NCBI GenBank assembly: GCA_030848705.1
Contig: CM061243.1
Coordinates: 117,452,674 to 117,516,673 of the forward strand
From: Heracleum sosnowskyi
Taxonomy: Eukaryota; Streptophyta; Magnoliopsida; Apiales; Apiaceae
Direction: 5' to 3'
DNA: 64,000 nt
Of the stretch, positions 35,702 through 45,500 are shown one piece after another (within the stretch, counting starts at the first letter, position 1; each line of letters starts with the position of its first letter). The position numbers and the translations under genes were made by a program. The notes below the pieces were generated by a model. That model was given only the letters and a program-made list of their open reading frames with translations. It did no database searches and was not told the DNA's origin.

Positions 35702-36318
35702 TGTTAGATCAGAATTCAATGATCGTCAGAAGCTAGACTCAACTGATCAGGATTGCTGACGTCATCAGTATTGCATGGTCATCAGTATTTGATCAAGCGT
35801 CAGTATCTTATTGATCATCAGGATTCCTACTCAGACTATGATCAGGTTTGATCATCAGGACTTGAAGCTGATCAGGATTTCTACTTCGAGTTATATTTGG
35901 AGTCTAGATAAACATGGAAGTTTATTCTATTTGTTCCTGGTTTGTAGAATGCAGCTATCGATTAAAGATATGTTTCTATCTTTGTTATTGATTAGGACTT
36001 ATCTTGTTATTGATAGAGAAGCTGTGTGCACTATATAAACACAGTTTTGGTTTCGATTTATGTATTCATTCGAGAGAGAACATAATCGGAGAGAAGCTCT
36101 TAAGAACAGAATTTCTTGAGAGAGTTTTTTGTAAGCTAGCAGCTCTTAAGAACATCAGAATTTCTTAAGAGAGTTTGTAACAGTTTTATATCAAAGTTAA
36201 TAAAGTTGTTATTGTTATTGTTATTGTTATTGATCTTTCATATTTGTGATATATAAAGTCGAGAATCTTATACAATTGTATTCAACCCCCTTCTACAATT
36301 GTTATTTACTGGGCAACA
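35702..36318 (+). repeat. 5' LTR of the copia element
   Basis: 617 bp. The start has three ATCAGGAT words. A TATA-like CTATATAAAC lies at 36031-36040, so transcription would begin around 36060. AATAAAG lies at about 36199 and is followed by a TTATTG run. It differs from the 3' LTR by G/A near 35725 and T/C near 36207. Confidence 0.95.
36031..36040 (+). promoter_or_regulatory. TATA box of the copia LTR
   Basis: CTATATAAAC about 280 bp before the LTR end, in the expected U3 position. The same sequence is in the 3' LTR at about 47432. Confidence 0.6.
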
Positions 36319-36320
36319 AT

Positions 36321-36332
36321 TGGTATCAGAGC
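36321..36332 (+). other. Primer-binding site, initiator tRNA-Met
   Basis: TGGTATCAGAGC lies two bases after the LTR end and is complementary to the 3' end of plant initiator tRNA-Met, the usual primer of copia elements. Confidence 0.9.
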
Positions 36333-36368
36333 AAACTGATTTATTTCTGAATCAGATACGATCTAAAG

Positions 36369-38681
36369 ATGTCGACAACCAAGTATGAAAGCATGAAGAT
36401 TCCCATCTTGAAGATATCAGAATATCCCACATGGAGGGTAAAGATGCTGATGTACCTGGAGGCTATGGATCCTGACAATCTGGACAGGATTCGTGATGGA
36501 CCATATATACCAACAAAGTTCGTAGAACGAACAGATACTGTACCAGAATATTATGTGGTCAAAGCTAAATCTGAATGGACTCCAGAAGAAAAAGCTCATG
36601 TACTCAGAGAACCAAAGATAAAGAATATCTTGCACAATGGTCTTGATGCTGTTATGTCAAACAGAGTAATTGCATGCAAGTCTTCAAAAGAAATCTGGGA
36701 TACTTTGGAAACTCAGTGCCAGGGATCTGCATCTGTCAAGAAAAATAGAAGGGCTCTATTGATTCAAGAATATGAACAATTCGATGCAAGACCTGAAGAG
36801 AGCCTGACTGATCTATATGATAGATTCCTGACACTATTGAACAGCTTATCCTTAGTTGACAAAGTATATGAAACTGAAGATTCAAACACCAAATTTCTTA
36901 GAGCTTTACCTGAAGAATGGGATACTCAGACCTCAATCATTAGACACCAGTACGATCTGAACATTGTGTCTCTTGATGAGATATATGGGATGCTAAGAAC
37001 TCATGATCTTGAAGTTCAACAGAGAAAGAACAAGAAAAGCAGCAAGGCAAAGTCAATTGCTTTGAATGTAGAAGCAAAATCAAAAGGGAAAGCTATGGAG
37101 GTCTCTAGAAGGAAAGCAAGAGAAGCTGAGTCAGATACTGACGACTCTTCATCAGATACTGATGGCAATCCTGATGCCAATACTGGTGATGAATCTTCTG
37201 ATTCAGACATGGAAGAGATGGTTGCTATGATTGTCAGAAACTTCATAAGGATGAAGTTCAGGAAGAATAGAAGACAGGGCAACTTTCAGAAGAAGACCTT
37301 CAAAGCAGACAAAGACAAGTATATCAAGAAGGACAGCAAGGGTAGCAAATTTGACAAGTCAAAGGTTAGATGCTACAAGTGTAATGGTATGGGTCACTTT
37401 GCTTCTGAATGCAACAAGACAAAGGCACTCATCACATCAAGCAAGGATTGGATGGACTCTTCCTCAGAATCTGATACTGAGGTAGTCAACTATGCATTAA
37501 TGGCCAATGCTGATATAACTGCTGCTCCTGATGATAAGGTACTAAATACTATCTTTGATTTTGATACTGATAATGCTTCTGAGTTAAGACGTTTTCTAAA
37601 GTCATTACATATTAGCTTTAGAAGTCAAACTGCTGAGAATACTAGAATCTTATCTGAGATGTCTGACCTTAGAAAGAGGAATGAGATATTAGAAGCTGAA
37701 TTTTCTCGTATGCAAGAAGTACAAAAAGAATGTGATAATGTTAAGCACATGCACTTAGAGTTGACATCTAAATGTACTTCCCTTGAAAAAGAACTTGAAT
37801 TTGCTAATGAGAAAATCAGAACCTGGACAGACTCTGGTAGGAAATTTCATGAGATTAATACCTCTAAGAATTGGAAAGAGTGTCTAGGATATAAGTCAGA
37901 TGAGGATAAGAAATTGAAAGAGAAAATTGTCATTGATGAGACAGTCAGTCCAAAGACCTATAGACATGTTATAGACTCAACCAAATCTAAGATTACACCT
38001 GTTAATTTTGTTTTTGGTAAGGATTTCAATTCTACTTTTGAAAAGGGATCTTCTTCTACTCAAGGAATTAAAATTATAAAGTCTAAAACTGTCATGAACA
38101 AAGTCACTAAGAATCTAGGTCTATTGTCTCAGAAACAGCTTAAAGATAAAATCTGTGAGGTTACAGATAAGAAAAAGGAAGCTACTGTTAAGAGAAACAG
38201 GAATGGTAAAGTTGGGATCAATAAAGAGAATGGTTATAAGTATATCCCAAATGCACCTAGAAAGTGTTGTTTTAACTGTGGTAACTCTAATCATCTTGTT
38301 ATTGATTGTAAGAAGAGTAAGAAGAAGATTACTGATATTCCTAAGTCTGATGTTAGGAATAGATCAGTACTCTATAAACCGCAGAAGTCCTGTTTTCATT
38401 GTGGTAGTCTATGGCATTCTATTTATACATGTAAAGAGTATCATGATTTGTACTATAACTTTTATGATCCATTGCCTAAGTTTGAAAGTAGTACAAAGTC
38501 TGATAGAACTGAAAATGTCATAATGAAGCATGCTTTTGTTAATACTGATACTGACAAAGCAAATCCTGATGGAGTAAATCCTGTCAGGACTGCTAAAGTC
38601 AGAAAGTCTTCTGCTGCTAAAATTAATAAATTGCATGAGAAAGGAACCCAACATGTATGGGTTCCTAAGTGTTCTAACTAG
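36369..38681 (+). CDS. gag: Gag polyprotein of the copia element
   Basis: 770 residues from the first ATG after the primer site. Residues 10-250 hold the DUF4219/UBN2-type copia capsid region (EYPTWRVKMLMYLEAM; EEWDTQT). A basic/acidic linker follows. There are then three CX2CX4HX4C zinc knuckles: CYKCNGMGHFASEC at 335, CFNCGNSNHLVIDC at 634 and CFHCGSLWHSIYTC at 675. One knuckle is usual. Residues about 415-490 look like a coiled coil. The product would form the particle and package RNA. It ends in a TAG at 38679-38681. That stop is in the same frame as pol, which resumes at an ATG 15 bases later. Confidence 0.95.
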   Translation: MSTTKYESMKIPILKISEYPTWRVKMLMYLEAMDPDNLDRIRDGPYIPTKFVERTDTVPEYYVVKAKSEWTPEEKAHVLREPKIKNILHNGLDAVMSNRVIACKSSKEIWDTLETQCQGSASVKKNRRALLIQEYEQFDARPEESLTDLYDRFLTLLNSLSLVDKVYETEDSNTKFLRALPEEWDTQTSIIRHQYDLNIVSLDEIYGMLRTHDLEVQQRKNKKSSKAKSIALNVEAKSKGKAMEVSRRKAREAESDTDDSSSDTDGNPDANTGDESSDSDMEEMVAMIVRNFIRMKFRKNRRQGNFQKKTFKADKDKYIKKDSKGSKFDKSKVRCYKCNGMGHFASECNKTKALITSSKDWMDSSSESDTEVVNYALMANADITAAPDDKVLNTIFDFDTDNASELRRFLKSLHISFRSQTAENTRILSEMSDLRKRNEILEAEFSRMQEVQKECDNVKHMHLELTSKCTSLEKELEFANEKIRTWTDSGRKFHEINTSKNWKECLGYKSDEDKKLKEKIVIDETVSPKTYRHVIDSTKSKITPVNFVFGKDFNSTFEKGSSSTQGIKIIKSKTVMNKVTKNLGLLSQKQLKDKICEVTDKKKEATVKRNRNGKVGINKENGYKYIPNAPRKCCFNCGNSNHLVIDCKKSKKKITDIPKSDVRNRSVLYKPQKSCFHCGSLWHSIYTCKEYHDLYYNFYDPLPKFESSTKSDRTENVIMKHAFVNTDTDKANPDGVNPVRTAKVRKSSAAKINKLHEKGTQHVWVPKCSN

Positions 38682-38696
38682 TGTGTTTCTATTCTG

Positions 38697-41600
38697 ATGC
38701 AGGGTAAAAGGAAAAATGTGTTAGTCATGGATAGTGGATGTTCTGTGCACATGACTGGAAACAAAGCCCTGTTATCAGAATATGAAGAAAAAGCTGGCCC
38801 AACTGTGTCTTATGGAGATGGCAACATTGGACAAACCTTGGGATATGGCAATATAATCATTGGAAATGTCATCATTGAAAAAGTAGCTCTAGTGAAGGGA
38901 CTAAAACACAACTTGTTGAGTATTAGTCAAATCACTGACAGAGGTTATCATGTCAATTTCTATTCCACACATTGTGAAGTAGTCAGTAAAGCAACAGGGA
39001 AGATAGCACTAACTGGCTACAGGCATGGTAACATATATGAAGCCAACATTCTCTCAGATATTGATGGCTCCCCTACATGTTTCATCAGTAAAGCTTCAGT
39101 AGATGAAAGTTGGAATTGGCACAAGAAGCTTTCTCATCTCAACTTCAGCAACATCAATGAGTTGGTTAAGAAAGAGTTAGTAAGAGGATTACCTAATGTT
39201 TTATATACACCTGATGGACTCTGTGATGCATGCCAAAAAGCAAAACAAAGAAGGACATCATTCCAGAGTAAATCAGAATCCTCTATTGAAGAACCATATC
39301 ACATGCTACATCTTGATCTGTTTGGTCCAGTCAACATCATGTCCATCAGTAAGAAAAGGTACACTCTTGTAATTGTTGATGAATATTCTAGATTCACCTG
39401 GGTGTATTTTCTGCACAGAAAAGATGAAACTCCTGAAGTTCTGTTGGATCATGTGAGGATGATTGAGACAACCACAAAGTACAAAGTCAAGATTCTGAGA
39501 AGTGATAATGGTACTGAATTTAAGAATTCAAAGATGGAAGAGTTCTGCAAATACAAAGGAATCATTCAACAATTCTCTGCTCCTGGCACACCTCAGCAAA
39601 ATGGAGTAGTAGAAAGGAAGAATAGAACTCTTATTGAAGCTGGCAGAACTATGTTGGAAGAAGCTAAATTACCTACATATTTCTGGGCAGAAGCAGTCAA
39701 CACAGCATGCTATACACAAAATCTCACATTGATAAACAGGCATGGTGTTACTCCTTATCAGTCACTCAAGGAGAAGAAACCAAGTCTGAAGCATTTGCAT
39801 GTGTTTGGCTGTAAATGTTTTGTTCTCAGAACTCATCCTGAACAGCTAGGGAAATTTGAAACAAAGGCTGATGAAGGAATATTCATAGGTTATCCTACAT
39901 CAAGAGCCTTCAGAGTTTTTAATTTGAGGACAAGAACTGTCATGGAGTCAATACATGTATCTTTTGATGACAAGAAGATAACTGGAATCATTGAAGACTC
40001 ACATGATAGATTACTATTTGAAAATGAAGCTTCCAAGGAACCTGAAGAAAGTGAATCAGAAGCTGTCCATTCATCCAGTACTGACGGGTCACCAAATCCT
40101 GATGACTCACCAGGTACTGATGGTGCTAATACTGATGATGCAAACAACAGTGATACAACTAGTAGTGCTAATGTTGAGGGGGAGCAACGGCATTCAACTA
40201 CAAGTTCAGAGTCAACTCAATCATCAGGACAGAATTCTTCAGATACTGATTCAAGTGAAGATCCTGATAACACATCAGGAGGGCATAGCAATAATTCAGG
40301 GAGAGCTTCAAATCAATCAAATTCTTTCAATCAAGATAACACCAATCCAGGGGGAGCATCTACTTCAAGAAACAATTTGACACCAGCAAGGAAATGGACA
40401 AAAGATCATACTCCTGAATTGATAATTGGAGATCCTGATGCAGGTGTTCAAACAAGAAGTGCAACTCAGAATGAATGTTTATATAATAACTTTCTATCCA
40501 AGGAGGAGCCTAAGAAAGTTGAAGATGCACTTAAAGATGCTGATTGGGTTACTGCAATGCAAGAAGAACTGAATGAATTTGAAAGGAATGAAGTCTGGAA
40601 ACTGGTACCAAGACCAAAGAATAGATCAATAGTTGGTACAAAGTGGATTTTCAAGAACAAGACTGATTCTGATGGAGTCATTATCAGAAATAAAGCAAGG
40701 CTAGTTGCAAAGGGGTATTCCCAACAAGAGGGAATTGACTATGATGAAACTTTTGCTCCTATTGCAAGACTAGAAGCCATCAGGATATTTCTTGCTTATG
40801 CAGCACATAAGAAATTCAAGGTTTTCCAGATGGATGTTAAAAGTGCTTTCTTAAATGGTGAACTGGAGGAAGAAGTTTATGTTGAACAACCTCCTGGTTT
40901 CATTGATCCTAAATATCCAGATCATGTCTACAGACTGGATAAGGCACTTTATGGACTAAAGCAAGCCCCAAGAGCATGGTATGAAACCTTAGCTCAATTC
41001 TTACTGGAAAGTGGATTCAAAAGAGGTGCAATTGATAAAACTCTATTTTATTTGAATCATGGTAAGGAGTTGCTGTTAGTTCAGATTTATGTTGATGATA
41101 TCATTTTTGGGTCAACAAACAATAAGCTGTGTGAAAAGTTTTCCAAGCTTATGCAGTCAAGATATCAAATGAGCATGATGGGAGAAATGAGTTACTTTCT
41201 GGGTCTTCAAGTTAAACAGACTGATGAAGGGATTTTTATTAATCAGTCTAAATACACAAGGAATTTACTGACAAGGTTTAACATGCAAGACAGTACTCCT
41301 GCTTCAACTCCCATAGCTACAGCTACCAAACTTGATCCTGATCAAGGTGAAGAGGTAGATGTAACTCACTACAGAGGAATGATTGGCTCTTTATTGTATC
41401 TCACTGCCAGTAGACCAGATATCATGTTTGCAACCTGTCTATGTGCAAGATTTCAAGCAAAACCTAGAGAACCACATCTGATTGCAGTCAAAAGAATTTT
41501 CAGATATCTCAAAGGCACTTCTTCACTTGGCCTTTGGTATGCAAGGGAATCAGATTTTGGGTTGTGTGGTTATTCAGATGCTGATTTTGCAGGATGCAAA

Positions 41601-42035
41601 ATAGACAGGAAAAGTACTTCAGGAAGTTGTCAGTTTTTGGGTGGAAGACTAGTTTCATGGTTCAGTAAGAAGCAGAAATCTATTTCCACTTCAACTGCAG
41701 AAGCTGAGTACATTACTGCAGGAAGTTGTTGTGCTCAGATAATGTGGATGAGAAATCAGTTGTTAGATTATGGCCTGTCATACTCAAAAATCCCTATTTA
41801 TTGTGATAACCAAAGTGCTATTGCAATGACAGGAAATCCAGTTCAGCATTCTCTTACTAAACACATAAGTATCAGATATCACTTTATAAGAGAACAGGTT
41901 CTGGAAGGAACAATTGAACTTCACTTTGTTCCTACTGATCAACAACTAGCTGATATATTCACCAAGCCACTGCCTGAAGCTACTTTCAATAAGTTGGTGA
42001 ATGAACTTGGAATGATGAATTTTGAGAATTTCTGA
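38697..42035 (+). CDS. pol: Pol polyprotein (protease, integrase, reverse transcriptase, RNase H)
   Basis: 1112 residues, no stops. Protease active site DSG at residues 12-14. Pre-integrase zinc region about 138-180 (WHKKLSHLNF, CDACQKAK). Integrase catalytic D207 (LDLFG), D270 (SDNGTEF) and E306 (VVERKNR), with the DX35E spacing intact. A Ser/Asp/Asn-rich linker covers about 440-590. Reverse transcriptase about 620-870 with YVDD at 798-801. RNase H about 950-1090 (SDADFAGC, TAEAEYI, YCDNQSA). Domain order is that of Ty1/copia. All catalytic residues I can check are present, so the enzyme could be active. It lies in the same frame as gag, separated by one TAG, so expression needs read-through, splicing or re-initiation. 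Confidence 0.97.
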   Translation: MQGKRKNVLVMDSGCSVHMTGNKALLSEYEEKAGPTVSYGDGNIGQTLGYGNIIIGNVIIEKVALVKGLKHNLLSISQITDRGYHVNFYSTHCEVVSKATGKIALTGYRHGNIYEANILSDIDGSPTCFISKASVDESWNWHKKLSHLNFSNINELVKKELVRGLPNVLYTPDGLCDACQKAKQRRTSFQSKSESSIEEPYHMLHLDLFGPVNIMSISKKRYTLVIVDEYSRFTWVYFLHRKDETPEVLLDHVRMIETTTKYKVKILRSDNGTEFKNSKMEEFCKYKGIIQQFSAPGTPQQNGVVERKNRTLIEAGRTMLEEAKLPTYFWAEAVNTACYTQNLTLINRHGVTPYQSLKEKKPSLKHLHVFGCKCFVLRTHPEQLGKFETKADEGIFIGYPTSRAFRVFNLRTRTVMESIHVSFDDKKITGIIEDSHDRLLFENEASKEPEESESEAVHSSSTDGSPNPDDSPGTDGANTDDANNSDTTSSANVEGEQRHSTTSSESTQSSGQNSSDTDSSEDPDNTSGGHSNNSGRASNQSNSFNQDNTNPGGASTSRNNLTPARKWTKDHTPELIIGDPDAGVQTRSATQNECLYNNFLSKEEPKKVEDALKDADWVTAMQEELNEFERNEVWKLVPRPKNRSIVGTKWIFKNKTDSDGVIIRNKARLVAKGYSQQEGIDYDETFAPIARLEAIRIFLAYAAHKKFKVFQMDVKSAFLNGELEEEVYVEQPPGFIDPKYPDHVYRLDKALYGLKQAPRAWYETLAQFLLESGFKRGAIDKTLFYLNHGKELLLVQIYVDDIIFGSTNNKLCEKFSKLMQSRYQMSMMGEMSYFLGLQVKQTDEGIFINQSKYTRNLLTRFNMQDSTPASTPIATATKLDPDQGEEVDVTHYRGMIGSLLYLTASRPDIMFATCLCARFQAKPREPHLIAVKRIFRYLKGTSSLGLWYARESDFGLCGYSDADFAGCKIDRKSTSGSCQFLGGRLVSWFSKKQKSISTSTAEAEYITAGSCCAQIMWMRNQLLDYGLSYSKIPIYCDNQSAIAMTGNPVQHSLTKHISIRYHFIREQVLEGTIELHFVPTDQQLADIFTKPLPEATFNKLVNELGMMNFENF

Positions 42036-42532
42036 GGAAAGCTACAGAGAGGAAATCCTGATAACTGTCAAATCCTGATGGTTATTCAGAAAGGTATGTT
42101 TTCTTTGATCAAATCCTGATAGGACTCAATCCTGACAGGAAGTCAACTGGTCAATTCTGATGTACAGGTCAGTATTTTCATTGCTAAATTTGTGCCTAAT
42201 TTTTCGTCCGTATCTGCTAATAGACGATTGAGTTTTAGTAGGACAACTGTATACGCGCGTGTGTTGCTCTCTTATAGTTATATCTATACATACACATAAA
42301 AAGCGGTGCAGTTTTATTTAATGACACACGTAATCTGTCCACTAATTAGTTATGCACAAATCATATTTTGCCACCTGTCATTGAGAGTAATATTTTGTTT
42401 TAACAAAATATTTTTCATTGTTTTACATCTTTCATTACTCTCTCATCATCAGTTTTTCGTTTTTATCTCTCTCTGTGCTTTCATACCCTAATTGCTTCAA
42501 ATCTTAATTCTCGAGTTCTCAAAAGCATTATA
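42036..42532 (+). other. Spacer between pol and ORF3 with leader-like sequence
   Basis: The first 110 bases contain four ATCCTGAY words. Later come TATATCTATACATACAC (about 42280) and a pyrimidine-rich tract, CATTACTCTCTCATCATC to TTATCTCTCTCTGTGC (42430-42480), directly before the ORF3 start. This looks like a plant promoter with a 5' leader, or a splice-acceptor environment, but neither is proven. The 61-codon frame at 42306 is not convincing. Confidence 0.4.
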
Positions 42533-45500
42533 ATGGCGTCTTCATCATTCATGAACAAACAAACAGTAATTCATGATATTACTTTTGCCACTAATAACTT
42601 TGTAGCCATACTAGACCATCAAGAATTGCCTACTGAGTTCCATATAATTCAAGATTTTCTTACTTCAAGCCCATTGAAGTATGCTTTAACAGAGCCTGCA
42701 AGTGTTTCTTTTAAGTCTGTAATGCAGGTTTGGAACACAGTTGTTTTTGGTCAAAGTTCTACAGGAACCATTCTGATGCAGTTCGAATCAAATGGGGTAA
42801 CTCATCATGTCACCCCTGCTGTTATTGAAGAGGCATTGCATTTGCCTATTCTGGGTGAAAAAGTTCCTAGGGTGATTTCAGACTCTGCTCTATTTGAGTT
42901 TGTCAAGAAACTGGGCTACAATGGAGAAGTAAAGAGATATGGAAATCTCTTTAGGACAAAGCTTAAGAAGGAATGGAATTTCTTCTTTGATACAATCAGC
43001 CGCTGTTTCCTGAACAAGACATCAAATTTTGATGCTCTTCCATCAGGATCTCTTAAAATTGGGTACTCTCTTATCCATTCTACAGTGTTTGATTATGGCT
43101 CTTTTATCTTAAAAGCTTTAAGTGATAGGAAATCAGATAAATTGGGTTCTGTCTGTTTTCTTAGATTTTTACAGTTGATATTTAATCACTTATGTCCTAA
43201 TGTTGTTTTTGAGGATGATGTAGTTCTACCAATCTGTAGAATTACTGAGAATAATATTAAGTCCTTAGTCAACAGTGATAAGGCAAATGGTTTCATAGGA
43301 AATGCTTTTATTCCTGATGAGGTTAGGTTTTTCTTACATCAGAAAATGCCTACTCGTTATGGACTACTTTCTAATGCTATGGTACAAGGACCAACCCACC
43401 TTGTTCCTGACACAAGCATGCAACCTAAACAGTCTAAACAGTTAACAACCACCTCTATTGTCTCTCAAAAGACTTTAGTTGTAAAATCAAAGAAATCAGC
43501 TAGAACTGATGTGTCTGGAAGGCAATCAGGTTCAAAGGATTTTTCCTCTACACCACTCACTAAAAAGAAGATACAAGGGGGTGTACAAGGGGTCCTGGTC
43601 AAGAAAGCTGATAAGGTTGTTAAGGATGTTCCTGTGAAAAGGAAGTTAAGGTTGATTGATGAAAGTGATTCAGAGGATGCCTTACCTATATCCTCTGTGA
43701 TGAATGTGAACAAGGAAGTTGCTGATACTGCTACTAAAGCTGTGGTACCTTCATCAAAACCACAAAAGACAAGGAAATTATCAAAGAGCAGGTATCATAT
43801 TCCTTTGACAGTGCAAATGAAGGATACTGATATTCAGACATCAAATCCTGATGTTAGTATTCCTGATGCAACAACAAAAGTTGTCTCTATATCAGACTCT
43901 CCAGCCTCTCCATCTCAGATTCGAGGACATTCTTGGGAGAAGGTTTCTACAACTGCTTCCTTGGTTGGTCTTACACCTACATCAAAGAAAAAGAGGAATG
44001 CAGAAGAGTTAGTCTATCAGAGACAGAAGAAGCTGAAAGGATCAAGCCCACAAGAACCTGAATTTCAGAGTAATTCAGCAGCTACTGGTGATCCTGCCAC
44101 ACAAGAACCACTCAATCAAAGTTTGGGTGAAGGCTTAGCTAGTGGAATGGTCACACAAGAACCATTTTCTCAAAGGGAGAATGAAGACATCAACATTCCA
44201 GCTACACAAGAACCATCTTCTCAAAGTGAAGATGCAGGCAAAGCTACAACTTCTGTTGAAAGATTGGTCGAGAACATTGTCAATGAGGGAAGCACACAAG
44301 AACCTTTAGCTCAAAGTGTTGAAGCAGCTTCTGAACCTCAAGCTCCACAAGAACCATTGGTTGCAAATACTGATGCAAGCATATCAAATCCTGACGATGT
44401 TCATCCTGACGTTAGTGGTGCTCCTGATACTGAGCCTATTTTGATACAGCCACTTCGTTCAAGACCAATAGATCATCCTATCTCAGAATCTCAGGATAAA
44501 CTGAAAGGTATTGCAATTCCTGATCCTGATATATCTCATAGTTCTGATGATGATAATTCTGATGATGATAGTGATGATGATAATGAGAATAGAAAAGAGA
44601 AGGAACAGCTTGCTACAGCACTCAAAATTAGTCTTGGAACTAATTTTGGTTCATCAAGTACATATATGGCTGGCAAAGCTTTCACTGGGAAAGATCAGAG
44701 ACAAGATTTTTCTACTCCTTCCTTTGATCCTGCAGAGGCATTTAGACAGAATGAATGGAACAATTCATGGCACAATTCTGATGAATCTATCAGTTTTTCT
44801 TCTGCTATTGAACATGCCTATAATGCAGTGAAGTCTATAGAGAATCAAGACTTGAAGAATCATCTGAAGGCTACAACTCTGTTATCCAAAAGCCTGAAAA
44901 GTGAGATTGATTCTATCAAGGGTTCAACTGAAAAAGTGAGGACTGATATCTTTAATAATTTTACAAAGGTGTCTACTACTTTTCAACTAAGGGTAGTGGA
45001 ATCCCAAGTGAAATCTGTTGTTTCAGAACAAACCTCAATCAATCAAAGAATTGATTCTCTGGATACTAAGGTAACTGAAATTCAAGCCTCTCTTTCCTTA
45101 ATTTTGCAATTATTGTCAAATCCTGATGTCAAAAAGGGGGAGAAGGTTATTCAGACAAAATGTACACCTGATCTAGTATTAAGAAATAATGATGATGATA
45201 CTGGAGATGATGGTGGTGACAAAGCGATACAAGGAGAAACCTTTGATGCTGTTGTTATGAAGACAATCCAAACTTCTCAAAGTCAAACAACGCAGTCAAC
45301 TCATGTTTCTGATTCTGGAGTTAAGACAGTAAGAACATTGGTGCAATCTCAGATCCTGACGGAAGATCAAATCCTGACACCTGGTCATGGACACATTCTT
45401 GCTATAATTCCTGAAGGTGATGAAGATGTGATTATTGATAATCCTGAAGATGCATCAAATTTATTCCAGAAGTTTTCTACAAAAGACGGCAGAATTGTTA

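Noticed and set aside
35811..36038. 75-codon ORFs at 35811 and 47212
   Set aside because: They are the copia LTRs; identity between them is due to LTR duplication.
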